From Portulaca oleracea (lineage: Eukaryota; Streptophyta; Magnoliopsida; Caryophyllales; Portulacaceae), in NCBI GenBank assembly GCA_029582165.1, contig CM055890.1, positions 3,638,044-3,702,043 of the forward strand: 64,000 bases of DNA, written 5' to 3'. A model generated the notes under the pieces. It was not told the origin of the DNA, ran no database searches, and was given only the letters and a program-made list of their open reading frames with translations. The translations under genes were made by a program, and so were the position numbers. Below are positions 22,566-32,959 of the stretch, one piece after another (the stretch's first letter is position 1; each line of letters starts with the position of its first letter).

Positions 22566-23581
22566 ATGGTCGGAGCTAGTAGAACACTCAGGAAGTCTTA
22601 GAACAAACCTTGATAGAAAAAGAGGAAATGGAGCAAAAAATGAAATTCTTAAGTGAACAACTGCAATATTATATAAGATTGCATAGAACTGAGCTTAATA
22701 AGGAGACTGATGCGGAGTTGGAGGAGGGAGAAGGTGAAAATCCTTTCAGTAGGACAGGAAGAGGAGGTCGAGATCCTAGGCCAACACACAGAAGAAGGAG
22801 ATATGTTAGGAGATCACCTAGGATCAATGAACCTGAGGAGAATAGTGAGAGTGAAAGGGAGGAAACGAGGGAAGATAGGAGAATAAAGAAGTTAGCTTTC
22901 AAGATTGATATACGTGAGTATGTAGTAGAATTAGATCGTGATGTCTTCCTAGATTGGTTACAGACTGTGGAGAGGGTTTTGACTTGAAAGAAGTTTCAGA
23001 AGAGAATAAGGTGAAGTTAGTATCCTTGAAGTTAAAAAAAATATGCTTCTACTTGGTGGACTAATCTGCAGAGAAGAAGAATGGAGATTGGTGAAGATAG
23101 GGTGAGTACTTGGGTTGAAATGAGGCAGAAGTTGAAAAAGAAGTTCCTTCCAGACAACTATATGATGGAAAACTACTCTAAGCTACAACATTTGGTACAG
23201 GGAAATAAATCTGTGGAGGAATATACGAAAGAGTTTGACCACTTGCTTTGAAAGTGTAATATGTAGAAGAATGAGGTGCAAACTTATGTTCGGTACCTTG
23301 CAAGTTTGAATGACAGTATCAAGAATGTTGTTGAGCTGCAAGTTTATGATTCACTTGATGAGCTAAGTTCTTTGGCTTATAAGGTAGAACAGCAGACGAA
23401 AGCTAGAGTCATGGAGAACACCAGCAAGTATCCAACCAAGTCATATGACCAAGCCTAGCCAAATCCCTACAGCAAGCCCTATATTCCCCCACAAAGAGCC
23501 TACCCACCCCCACCCCACCCCTACCTCAGGCCAGATATCCGGTCCCAAGAACTCCTAAATACTAGCAGAAGAGCAGTCACC
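22566..23581 (+). pseudogene. E3 gag (broken, no zinc knuckle)
   Basis: A possible start ATG at 22566 soon hits a stop; the best frame runs from 22610. It has a coiled N-terminus, a basic RRRRYVRRSPR patch, DRDVFLDWLQTVERVLT, then after frameshifts TWWTNLQRRR, KKKFLPDNYMM, LVQGNKSVEEYTKEFDHLL, RYLASLNDSIKNVVELQ and LSSLAYKVEQQTKAR. The Pro/Tyr-rich segment (YIPPQRAYPPPPHPY) leads straight into the protease region without the CCHC knuckle expected in chromovirus gag. Confidence 0.78.
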
Positions 23582-24366
23582 TTGGTTGACTTTCAAGCAG
23601 CTCTTTCGCTTGATCCTGAGCCCTTTGAAGAAGAAGATCAGTATAAAGAGTCCCATGGAGAACTTGTATATGATGGTGAAGAGGTTGAAGCAAGTCCTGA
23701 TGAAGGGGAAATGCTTGTGATCAGGATGATCTTGAGTAGCTCAGTAGTGGATGAAGCAGCAGAGCAAAGGGAGTACATTTTCCACACCAGGTGCACAGTT
23801 GGTGGGAAAATCAGTTCTTTGATCATTGATGAAGGCAGCTGCACTAATGCAGCCTCTGAAACCATGGTGAAGAAGCTCAATTTGGCTACCAGCCCCCATC
23901 GAACATCTTATACCATATAGTGGTTGAACCAAAGTAAAGGTATCAAGATTTCTTCTAGATGCCTTGTCAATTTTTTAATTGGTTCAACTTATAAAGATGA
24001 ATTTTGGTGTGATGTGATTCCTATGGATGCATGTCACCTATTATGTGGAAGAGCTTGGATGTATGACAGGTCTGTTAGCCATAATGGGAGAGCAAACACA
24101 TATTCCCTTTGCCTAAACAGCAAGAAGATCACCCTTACCCCTCTTAGACCATCCCAACTCACAAAAAGACCCAAAAACCTTATTGTTGAGCCAACTCTTG
24201 ATGTCCTTTTGCCAGCTGAACAACATGATTTCAGTGAGCAAAGTGGAATCCTCTTGCTTGACATTGAGGAAGACCTACCCCCACAAAATGATCACCCCCT
24301 ATTCCAGCCTATCCTAAACCAATACCTACATGTCTCCAAAAGAGATGCCCCCAAGCCTACCCCCTA
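23582..24366 (+). pseudogene. E3 aspartic protease region
   Basis: The gag-pol linker (VTLVDFQAALSLDPEP, acidic) is followed by the protease fold: REYIFHTRCTVGGKISSLIIDEGSCTNAASETMVKKL, where the active-site triad usually seen as D-x-G-S is IIDEGSC. A stop near 23921 interrupts the same frame, which continues DEFWCDVIPMDACHLLCGRAW, a typical chromovirus protease C-terminus. The run to 24366 is a linker before RT. Confidence 0.78.
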
Positions 24367-25820
24367 AGAGAGACATACATCGCAAGATAGATCTTATCCC
24401 AAGATCTGTCTTGCCAAACAAACCTGCCTACAGAATGACCCCAGCCGAGACAAATGATATCCAAAGACAGGTTGATGAGCGACTGGAGAAGGGAATGATA
24501 AGGGAGAGTTTGAGCCCCTGTGCAGTACCAGCCTTACTGGTGCCTAAGAACGATGGTAGTCAAAGAATGTGCATTGAATGTAGAGCTATTAACAAGATTA
24601 CTATTAAGTACAGGTATCCAATCTCAAGGCTTGAAGACATACTAGATGAACTGCATGACTCAGTAGTGTTTTCCAAGATTGATTTGAGGAGTGGATACTA
24701 CCAGATCAGGATTTGTGAAGGGGATGAATGGAAGACAGCTTTCAAGACTAAAGGAAGGTTATTTGAGAGGTTAGTCATGCCTTTTGGCTTGACAAATGCA
24801 CCATCCACATTCATGAGGCTGATGAACCAGGTCCTAAAGCCATTGATTGGTAAGTGTGTTGTTGTCTTTTTGATAACATACTTATTTACAGTCAATCTGA
24901 GATGGAGCATGTTGACCACCTAAAGAGTGTGATGGAGATATTGAGCAGGGAGCAGTTATATGGGAATCTAAAGAAGTGTCAATTCTTTGCAAGCCAAGTC
25001 TCTTTTCTTGGCTACATTGTGACAGCAGTAGGGATTCAGGTGGATGAGGAAAACGTCAAGGCAATCAGGGAGTGGCCTATTCCTAATTCAATTCAGCAAA
25101 TTAGAAGTTTTCATGGTTTAGCTTCATTTTACAAGAGGTTTGTGAGAAATTTTAGCACCATCCTAGCACCTATGACAGAGCTAGTGAAGGGCAAAAGTTT
25201 CTCTTGGACACCAGCAACACAAACAACATTTGAAGAGATCAAGAGACAGCTTACATCAGCACTAATCTTGGCTTTACCAAGTTTCTCTAAAGTTTTTGAA
25301 GTGGAATATGATGCTTCAGGTGTCGGCGTAGGAGCAGTTCTGACCCAGGAAGGCAAACATGTTGCCTACTTCATTGAAAAGTTGAATGAAACCAAGAGAA
25401 AGTACAACACCTATGAGAAAGAGTTCTATTCCATCATTAGAGCTCTTCAACACTGGAGACACTACCTAATTGGAGCAGTGTTTATCTTGCATAGTGATCA
25501 TGAGGCCTTGAAGTTCATTCAAGGGTAGTAGAAGCTCAACACCAGGCATGCTACTTGGGTAGAGTTCATGCAGCACTTCCATTTCATTACCCACCACAAA
25601 TCAGGGAAGCTGAACAAGGGAACTGATGCTTTATCATGGAGATATTTGTTGCTACATGTCCTAGATGCAAGGGTACTTGGCTTTGAGTAGTTAAAAGCCT
25701 TGTACAAGGAAGATGAGGATTTTGGTGAGATTTTCCAGAAGTGCCAGGGATACGCTCACAGTCTGTATCATATAGACCAAGGGTTTCTTTTCAAAGGAGC
25801 AAGGTTGTGTATACCCAAGA
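24330..25820 (+). pseudogene. E3 reverse transcriptase and RNase H
   Basis: [68 protein letters not shown]. At the catalytic YxDD box there is a frameshift and the residues read FDNILIYS (near 24868), so one catalytic Asp is lost. Thumb and connection follow: FLGYIVTAVGIQVD, IRSFHGLASFYKRFVRNFS. RNase H shows VEYDASGVGVGAVLTQEG, EKEFYSIIRAL and LHSDHEALKF. After double stops near 25528 the frame goes on to LFKGARLCIPK, where the solo LTR interrupts it. Confidence 0.85.
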
Positions 25821-27171
25821 TGATGGAGACCATCCAGCAAGTCTAGTAGCAGATCAAGCACCATCAGTAGAACCAGACCAGGGAATGGGTGATTCAGCAA
25901 TAGCAGCTGCTCGAGCAGCTTCTTCATCATCTTCATCACCCAAGGAGGCATCACCAGCAACTTCAGCACCAGCATTGTCAGCAGCAAGCCTTGCTATGCC
26001 AAACTCAGCAACTGTTGGAGCAATTTCAGCAGAAACAGCAAGCTTCCATTCTCAGCAGCAGACCAAGGGTTCTTCAGCAGCCACCAGCCTACCAACATCA
26101 TCTATCCAGGCTTGTTACACACTAAACAAGCAAGTCCTGGCCAGCATAGCCATCCATTCTACCAACATTGGCCATTCATGTCAAAATACAGTTCCCAGCA
26201 GAATCCGTCCAAGCAGGCATCTTTCTCAATTTTGTAACTATGGATTGAGTGAGATTTAGCCAAAGGTCTCTAGGATATTTTTGTTCCTTGACATACAATT
26301 TTTAAGTCCCAAGCAAGTCCCAGCATGTTCAATCAAGATGGCCCTAAGTTACAAGGACTAGAACAAGCAACCATGCCATGGTTGTTTGTTATCAGTTTTT
26401 CTAAAACCAAAGTTTTGAGGCCAAGTTATTTTGTTCAGCTACAATGAGGGCTATTTAAGTCTTTCCCAGCCTTCCTTAAACTATTGAGATTACATATAGT
26501 TTACGAAAAGCCCGGGAAAGTTACCGAGGTACCTTAAAATTACCCTCCCAGCTAGGAAAGGTCCTGATTAGCCAGAATTGCCACCCTTTGGGATTTTGGT
26601 CCAAACAGAAACCAACTTTGCTTTCCTTTGTATTTTCAATTATTCCCGGATTGTATTAGGTAAGTATAAACTGTAATGTAATGTATTTAGTTTAGTTCAA
26701 TAACTAGATTATCAGGGAGGTTAGCAGGTTACTTAAATTAAGTGTCTCTAATCAAATTGTTTTAGGATTAGCTATATATAGGGATGTATTCAGCAGCAAT
26801 ATTTTCAATAGCATTCTAAGTGCCTTAGTTGAGCCTCTCGTTTGTAAGTGTCTGCAAACTCTCATTTGGGTTACATCTACTTCAGTATCTAGGAGTGGCA
26901 TTCCTATTGGTCTGTGTAGAGCTTGATTGCTTCAGTGGTGGTGTGTTTGTATCTGTTGAGGTAACCAAGTCCTTTGCCCTTGTGTTTATTTTGTGGTGTG
27001 TTTGTATCAGAGTGAATACAAGTTTATCCTTTTCAATTTTCATCGGTTTGTCTTCTAGTCCAGCTAATTGCATCCACTTAGCTTTTTTTTAATTCAACTG
27101 CAAAGTGTGTGTGATCCTGTGTGGTGTATTGTAACTTCAATGCTTTGATCTTTGTGAGCTTGCATACATCA
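25821..27171 (+). repeat. Solo LTR of the E3 family inside E3 pol
   Basis: TGATGGAGACCATCC..GCATACATCA, 1351 bp, flanked by the perfect 5-bp duplication CAAGA (25816-25820; 27172-27176). Removing it with one CAAGA restores the pol frame, which can be checked against E5. A member of the same family thus inserted into E3 and was reduced to one LTR. Its open frame runs to 26259, longer than in the E3 5' LTR. Confidence 0.93.
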
Positions 27172-28380
27172 CAAGAGTAGCTTCAGGGAGCAACTACTTT
27201 CAGAAGTCCATGGAGGATGCTTCCCAGGCCACTTTGGCATTGAGAAAACTCTTCTCACGCTGAAAGAGCATTACTACTGGCTTAGAATAAGGAAAGATAT
27301 GGAGCACTGGGTGAAAAGGTTTGCAATCTATCAAGTAACCAAGAGCCACAGCCTACCTCAAGGGTTATATACTCTATTGCCAGTCCCTATCAGCCTATGG
27401 GAGGATATAAGTTTGGATTTCATAGTTGGTTTGCCAAGATCACAGAGGGGAAAAGACTCAGTGATGGTGGTGGTAGACAGATTCAGCAAAATGGCCCATT
27501 TTATTCCATGCCACACCACAAATGATGCAGTAAAAGTGGCAGAACTATACTTTCAAGAGGTAGTGAGGCTTCATGGAGTCCCTAAGAGCATGGTGTCCGA
27601 TAGGGATGCGAAATTTTTGAGTCATTTCTGGGTGACTCTCTAGAAGAAGCTAGGGACAAGGCTCAAATATAGCACAACATGCCACCCACAGACTGATGGA
27701 TAGACAGAGGTGACCAACAGGACACTTGGAACTGTATTGATATCACTGATAAATACAAATAAAACAGGATGGAACACTCTTTTGCCCCATGCTAAGTTTG
27801 CATTCAATAGAGCCCCTTCAAAGGCAACTGGCCTTTCCCCATTTCAGGTTGTATATGGGAGAAATCCTATCACTCCTTTGGATTTATCTTCACTAACAAA
27901 TTCTATGAAGTTAAGTTATGAAGCAGATACTCATGCAGAGATGATCAAGAAGCTTCATCAGTAGGTTAGAGAGAAAATCATCAAGTATTCTGAGTAGGTA
28001 GCTACTTCAGCCATCAAGCATAGGAGGAAAATGGTTTTCCAGCCAAGAGATCTAGTGTGGATACACCTAAGGAAAGACAGGTTCCCAGCAAAGAGAAGAG
28101 GCAAGTTCGTTCCAAGAGCAGATGGTCCACTTGAAGTCTTGGAGAAAATAGGAGATAATGCCTACAAATTGGATCTTTTAGAGGACTATGGAGGGAGTGC
28201 CACCTTCAATATTGCAGATTGAAGGCCTTATTTTCCGGAGCATGAAGACCTTCCAAGTTTGAGGACAAACTTTCCTCAACCTAGGGAGGATGATGGAGAC
28301 CATGCAGCAAATCCAGCACCAGTTCAAGCATCACCAGCCAGTTCAGACCAGGAGAATGGGGATGATATGATTCAGCAACA
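27172..28380 (+). pseudogene. E3 integrase with LTR-encoded tail
   Basis: Zinc-finger region VHGGCFPGHFGIEKTLLTLK has both His, but the Cys pair reads RFAIYQVTK, so both Cys are lost. Core: SLDFIVGLP, VSDRDAKFLSHFW, TEVTNRTLG (Asp, Asp, Glu kept, with a stop before TEVTN). C-terminus: DLVWIHLRKDRFP, GPLEVLEKIGDNAYKLDL, a stop after FNIAD, then RPYFPEHEDLPSLRTNFPQPREDD. The frame crosses the polypurine tract into the 3' LTR at 28291 and ends after MIQQQQ. Several stops are TAG at CAG or TGG positions. Confidence 0.85.
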
Positions 28381-28494
28381 GCAGTAGCACGAGTAACATC
28401 TACATCATCTTCAACACCCAAGGAAGCTACACTAGCATGTTCAGCACCAGCATTGTCAGCAGCAAGCCTTGCTGTGCCAAACTCAGTAGCTCTT
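28291..28494 (+). repeat. E3 3' LTR, first 204 bp only
   Basis: Starts TGATGGAGACCATGC right after the purine tract and follows the 5' LTR closely to CCAAACTCAGTAGCT. It is then replaced by an Athila-type LTR in minus orientation. The rest of this LTR is not elsewhere in the window. Confidence 0.85.
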
Positions 28495-29885
28495 TGCAAC
28501 CCCGGTTTTATATCGTTCTTCTCAGGGAGCGAGGGGCCTTGGTGATAGAAACTTGGTCAACGATCAGGATGAGATCGCTAGGTAAGGATATCGGTTTGAA
28601 GGTGATCACAACGCGAGGCTTTTCGGGATGCAAACATGGATGAAGAAATGGGTTTTTGCAACAAGCGAGTAATAAGGAGGGAGAATCAAGTGGCAATTCC
28701 GTTAGAAAATATCCATCGAGTTTCCTCTTTCGAGGATAGTCCGGATTAACTTCTCCAAAGTCCACCACGGACCTGGAGGTTTAAGGAAATGGAATTCCCA
28801 AATTAACCTCCTTCCACTTTCGTGGGTCAGCATTAACTATCCCGACTGCAACCTTCTACACAAGTGTTGGATGTATTCGAGAGCTTTCGGATCCAAATAC
28901 ACCCTACTTGAGGGAAGGAAAGGAGTGGGAAATTGATTTCCCAACTAATTACTCACTAATATTGGTAACCCAAACCTAATCACCCATTCACACCCTTAAT
29001 TACCTTTTATCCCATAGGGTTACATGATACTAACTACACTAACAACATCCAAACCAAACCTAAACATGATTTCTAACATCAACAATCAAAAACAAGCAAA
29101 ACAAAAGAAATAGTAACCAAGAACAATTAAACAAGCAAGAAAGTAATTAGCAAAGCAATTAATAAAAGAGTTAAGGGAAGAGAATACTTATCAAAATGCT
29201 GTAGATGAACAAAGGAAAGCAATAAAAAGGATGATCCAATAATCTCTCAATTGTTTGAATCCCCGAATCTTCAAATACAACTTAAATCACTAAAACCCTA
29301 GATTAATCTCTCACTAATCTCTCTCTAAAATATATTAATACCATGCTGGAAATTAGAAGTCTAAAAGTAAAGTCCCCCCCACCAAGATAATCGTCCATAG
29401 GAGTATTTATACAAGGCAAAACAGTTGGGCAAAACACAGCGTTTCAAGCCAAAAACAGCTGTAGTAGGAGACGCAGTGCGGTCTTAGCGAAAGTGTCCCC
29501 AGCGATTTTAAACCGCAGACAGCGAGTCTTTGTCTCGTTCTGGCCAGCCAAGGTAGCAGGTGCTACGCCCATGGTGACAGGGGCTATCCTCCTCTTTTCT
29601 CCCCTTTGCTCCTTCCTTCTTTCCAAGGCATGTAACGCCCGCTACAAGGATCGCAGCGGGTGTTACCTCACTAATTTACACCAAAGGAGGGGAAAGCGGT
29701 CCCGAGTCAACTCCGCTTCGGCTCTCGGCTCGGGAAATCACCAAAAAGACTCAAAAATTGCCCTTTTTACCCCGTTTTGTTCTAAAATGCCAAAACCTAC
29801 AAAATAACCCAAAATGTACTAAAAGACATGAATTTAAACAAAAAACGAGTCAAAAGCCTAAGAATTAAGGCGTTATTTAGACACA
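28495..29885 (-). repeat. Athila-type LTR, minus strand
   Basis: On the minus strand it runs from TGTGTCTAAATAACG (29885) to ..CCGGGGTTGCA (28495). It resembles the E2 LTR: AGGCTTTTGACTCG near its start, the U3 word GATTTCCCGAGCCGAG, TATAAATA (plus 29402-29411), the AGAGCTTTCGGATCC word and the AGGCCCCTCGCTCC end. Palindromes lie upstream of TATA (29560-29670), e.g. GGTAGCAGGTGCTACG. The sequence 29886-29940 read on the minus strand could be the polypurine edge of the lost element. It is either a solo LTR or a 3' LTR whose element is gone. Confidence 0.7.
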
Positions 29886-30585
29886 AAATTGGGTTTAAAC
29901 ACGACCTTCGAGATGACACGCGTGACATCTGAGGAGAAATTTGAAGGAGAATGTTCTAGAGGGAGGTTGCGCCCGCGACCTTGGTAGTGATGGCCGCGAA
30001 GGCCGTTGAGAATTCTTCAAACGAAACGTTCCAGCAGAGGGTCGCGCCCGCGACCCAGATAGGTAGCGCCCGCTACCTTGCGAAGCAACCAAATCGCCTA
30101 TGACTTTTGGCTATGGTCACGCCCGCCACCAGGTTGGTCGCGCCCGCGACCACCTGGATTTCATGTGTCTTCTTCGGCTGAAGTGTTGCGTTTTCATTAA
30201 CTCCCCATGCTTTGTATAAATACTCTTATGAACGTTTCATTTTAGCAAAAAAATTGCTCCGCGGTGCCATACATTCCCTAAAACTGGCTACTTGGGGACC
30301 ACATTATTTTTTTTTTACTCTTTGGGGACTAGATTGTTGTTAAAACTTGCTGGCTGGGGCTTTTCCGACCAAAAGTTATGAAAATCCGGTGAATTTAACC
30401 GGAGTCAACACAAATAGATTTAGATAGATGAATTGACAAAAATAACCCTATTTGGCTCCATTATTTTCTTTCTCTCTCCTCCCTTTCTTTTTCTTTCTTC
30501 TTCTTCAGGCAGAATAACATCCGCCACCCATCTTTTTCCTCTTCTTTCTTCCCGGCCGACCACCACCCTCCACCCCACTGCTGCC

Positions 30586-30669
<84 letters not shown>

Positions 30670-30671
30670 TC
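30586..30671. repeat. (CTTT)n microsatellite in the MULE
   Basis: About 21 uninterrupted CTTT units, lying next to the presumed COG2 intron sequence. Open frames here (Phe/Leu/Ser or Lys/Glu/Arg repeats) are artefacts. Confidence 0.97.
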
Positions 30672-30870
30672 CCCGCTGCTGCCACACCCTCAAACCCTAC
30701 CACCCCTTTAATACAATCTAACAACAAGGTCAAGATATGGCTTGTACGAATCATCAGTACACTCAAACACAAACAATCATCAAATTCAATGTGCGGCCTC
30801 AATTCTCCATAAACAAACACAAACAAACAATCAAAACCCTAATTCATTCAATTAGGGCAGAATCACAAAC

Positions 30871-31329
30871 CTTGGAGACAACATGAAACGTATCAAGCAA
30901 CAATTCCAAAACCTCCCTCGCATTAGCAGCTTCAGCTCGTTGTTTAAGCCCATCCTGCAACGAAACAAGCGACGCCTCAACACTATCCCTAAACGCGGAG
31001 ATCTTCTCCTTGAGATCAGACAAAGGCGCTCGCATTCGAGCAACAGCAGAATCCACATCGACGAGCTTAGTACTGAGATTGACGAAGTCATTGTACTCGC
31101 GATTGATTATGTCACTGAGTTCGTGCTTGAGAGACGACAAATGCGACTGGAGTTGAGATCAGAGAGTGTCGAAGGGGAGGAAGGATCAGAGGTCGAAGAC
31201 GTAGGATTCGGAGTCGAAATCGGGAGAGAGAGAGAGGTCTTTCTTGAACCATAAGGGGTTGGAATCGTCGATTGGATCGCCGAAGAGGTCGGTCGGAGAT
31301 CGAGATGGTGCTAGATCTGCCGACGCCAT
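30871..31329 (-). pseudogene. COG2: Captured first exon of COG2 (conserved oligomeric Golgi subunit 2)
   Basis: Starts at a minus-strand ATG (MASADLAPSRSPTDLFGDP) and runs 153 codons to a GT donor after TCCAAG. Diagnostic words are NPLWFKKDLSLSPDFDSES, HLSSLKHELSDIINREY, DFVNLSTKLVDVD, RMRAPLSDLKEKI, SVEASLVSLQDGL and REVLELLLDTFHVVSK. These match the conserved N-terminus of plant COG2, a subunit of the COG tether for retrograde vesicles at the Golgi. Two in-frame TGA codons replace probable CGA codons. The minus-strand sequence beyond 30870 looks like part of intron 1. No other COG2 exons are here, so it cannot make a working subunit. Confidence 0.88.
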
Positions 31330-31523
31330 TGTTGCTGATCTTCAAAGCTTCAATAGAAGTGAATCGCCTTATTAGCTTATGTAACTGTTTTCAACAAGTC
31401 ACTCTACAAACTAAAATACAGTTCACTCAAGGCATGGTAGTTGGCTAAAATGCAAAGAGAAAAAAATTTGGTTGGGGGGTTAGCAAATTTGTACTAAATA
31501 AACAGCCCAGAATGAATGAAAGT

Positions 31524-31538
31524 GAAGAAGAAGAAGAA

Positions 31539-31569
<31 letters not shown>

Positions 31570-31640
31570 AAGAAGAAGAAGAAGAAGAAGAAGAAGAAGA
31601 AGAAGGAGGAGGAGGAGGAGGAGGAGGAGGAGGAGGAGGA
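31524..31640. repeat. (GAA)n(GGA)n microsatellite in the MULE
   Basis: GAA/AAG repeat to about 31604, followed by a GGA run. Both-strand open frames of polylysine/polyglutamate and polyserine are artefacts. Confidence 0.97.
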
Positions 31641-32828
31641 AGATTTAAGCGGGGAAATAAAAGGGGCAAACTGGACCTTTTATTCATTAGTCAAGGGGTA
31701 AAACTAACTTTTTATTGATTCCGGCAGTTTTGGTCGGAAAAGCCCCAACCAGCAAGTTTTGACAACAATCTGGTCCCCAAAGAGTAAAAAAATATAATGT
31801 GGTCCCCAAGTAGCCAATTTTAGGGAATATATGGCACCCCGGAGCAATTTTTTGTCATTTTAGGGGCTGGATAATTAGAGATAGAAAACACTATTAGAGA
31901 TAGATTAGAGAGAATAATGTTGTAATTAGAGAGTACTTAGTGCTTGATTAGTGAATGTTCTTTGGATTTTCTTATTGGATTGAAGTTCTATTTGAAGATT
32001 GGAGTTCTATTTTGCATTGAAGCTTCTTAGTGTTTGATCATCCAGTAATTTCCATCAATTGCCTGAGCATTTCTCATCCCTTAATCTCTTTATAATTAGT
32101 GTTAATTGTTAGTGTTGATTTATGTTTGTGTTTGATTGTCTTTTGGATTGATTGCATTTGATTCTACTATTTTATTGTTAGTTTGATCATGATTGCTTTG
32201 GTTGTTGATGTTGTTAGCATGTTGATTAGTATGCTTAGTGTCTAAAACCCCATGGGTTAGGGGGTTGATTAAGGATGTGAATGTGTGATTAGGGGTAGAT
32301 TAATCAATTAGGGAGTGTTTAAGGGGAAAACTTCTTCTCCACTCCAATCCTTCCTTCAAGTAGGATGTGTTCGGGATCGAGAGCTCCCGAATGCATCTAT
32401 TGCTTGTCAATAGAAGGTAGGAGAGGGAATAGTTAGCACTCGCTCACGAAAGTAAGATAGAGGCTATACGATTAACCCTCGGAATCTATGGTGGATTGTG
32501 AGGTAGTTAATCGGGATTACCCTTGAAAAAGGGAATCCCGTGGCCTTTCTTCAATAGAATCTCCATTTGGGATTCCTTCGTTTCCATTCTCTCATTGATA
32601 AAATCTACCCCCTTATCTCCATTTACACCTCGAAAATCCCCCAAAACCCATTACCTCTTTTTGACCGAACCTTAGTTGGTTTCTGCTCTGTTTTTGCTTG
32701 ATATCACCTAAAAATCTTGTTTCCTTAGTAACCATAGATTGACCTTAACCTATTAACCAAGTATTAGGCCCCTAGCTCCTCGTGGAGGAACGACAAAAAC
32801 TAGGTTATAAAAACTACGTTACACAAAA

Positions 32829-32848
32829 TGGCATCGTTGACGGGGACC
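32829..32848 (+). other. E2 primer binding site, tRNA-Asp type
   Basis: TGGCATCGTTGACGGGGACC, a decayed version of the tRNA-Asp complement, with a few mismatches, just after the LTR. Confidence 0.78.
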
Positions 32849-32959
32849 AAGCGCACCTAGCTTAGTTTCTTGGTTGTAGGTTGTTTAAGATTACTTTCCT
32901 TGCTAGAGATTTGTTGTCTTTAGTCACTTAGAATTTTATTCTCTTGGGTTCACTTGTGT

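Larger units (their letters stand above)
21156..28494 (+). mobile_element. E3: CRM-like chromovirus, 3' LTR truncated
   Basis: 5' LTR 21156-22510, tRNA-iMet primer site, gag, protease, RT, RNase H, integrase, polypurine tract CTAGGGAGGA (28281-28290) and the first part of a 3' LTR. A solo LTR of the same family splits RNase H from integrase. The RT words [11 protein letters not shown] and [16 protein letters not shown], and an integrase frame that ends inside the LTR, point to the CRM chromovirus clade. The clade call is inference. Confidence 0.82.
30246..31854 (-). mobile_element. Pack-MULE carrying a COG2 exon
   Basis: 1609 bp with terminal inverted repeats of about 128 bp (30246-30374 and 31728-31854; both ends begin CAAAAAA(A)TTGCTCCG). 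It is flanked by the perfect 9-bp duplication TCATTTTAG (30237-30245; 31855-31863). The E2 3' LTR has the empty site near 43384-43395. Long TIRs and a 9-bp duplication indicate a Mutator-like element. No transposase is present. Between the TIRs lie a host gene fragment and two microsatellites, one CTTT and one GAA/GGA. Confidence 0.92.
29950..32823 (+). repeat. E2 5' LTR, 5'-truncated and interrupted by a MULE
   Basis: Aligns by eye with 43095-44260 plus 45036-45151. The first 370 bp or so of U3 present in the 3' LTR are missing. Palindromes GGGTCGCGCCCGCGACCC (30039-30056) and AGGTAGCGCCCGCTACCT (30061-30078) precede TATAAATA (30215-30222). After the MULE it continues GGGGCTGGATAATTAGAG at 31864. 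It ends ..CTACGTTACA before the primer site. Confidence 0.8.

Noticed and set aside
30433..30826. Open frames over the CTTT repeat (Phe/Leu/Ser on plus, Lys/Glu/Arg on minus)
   Set aside because: Microsatellite without stops in several frames; no gene.
31445..31701. Polylysine/glutamate and poly-Ser/Pro frames
   Set aside because: GAA/GGA microsatellite artefact.
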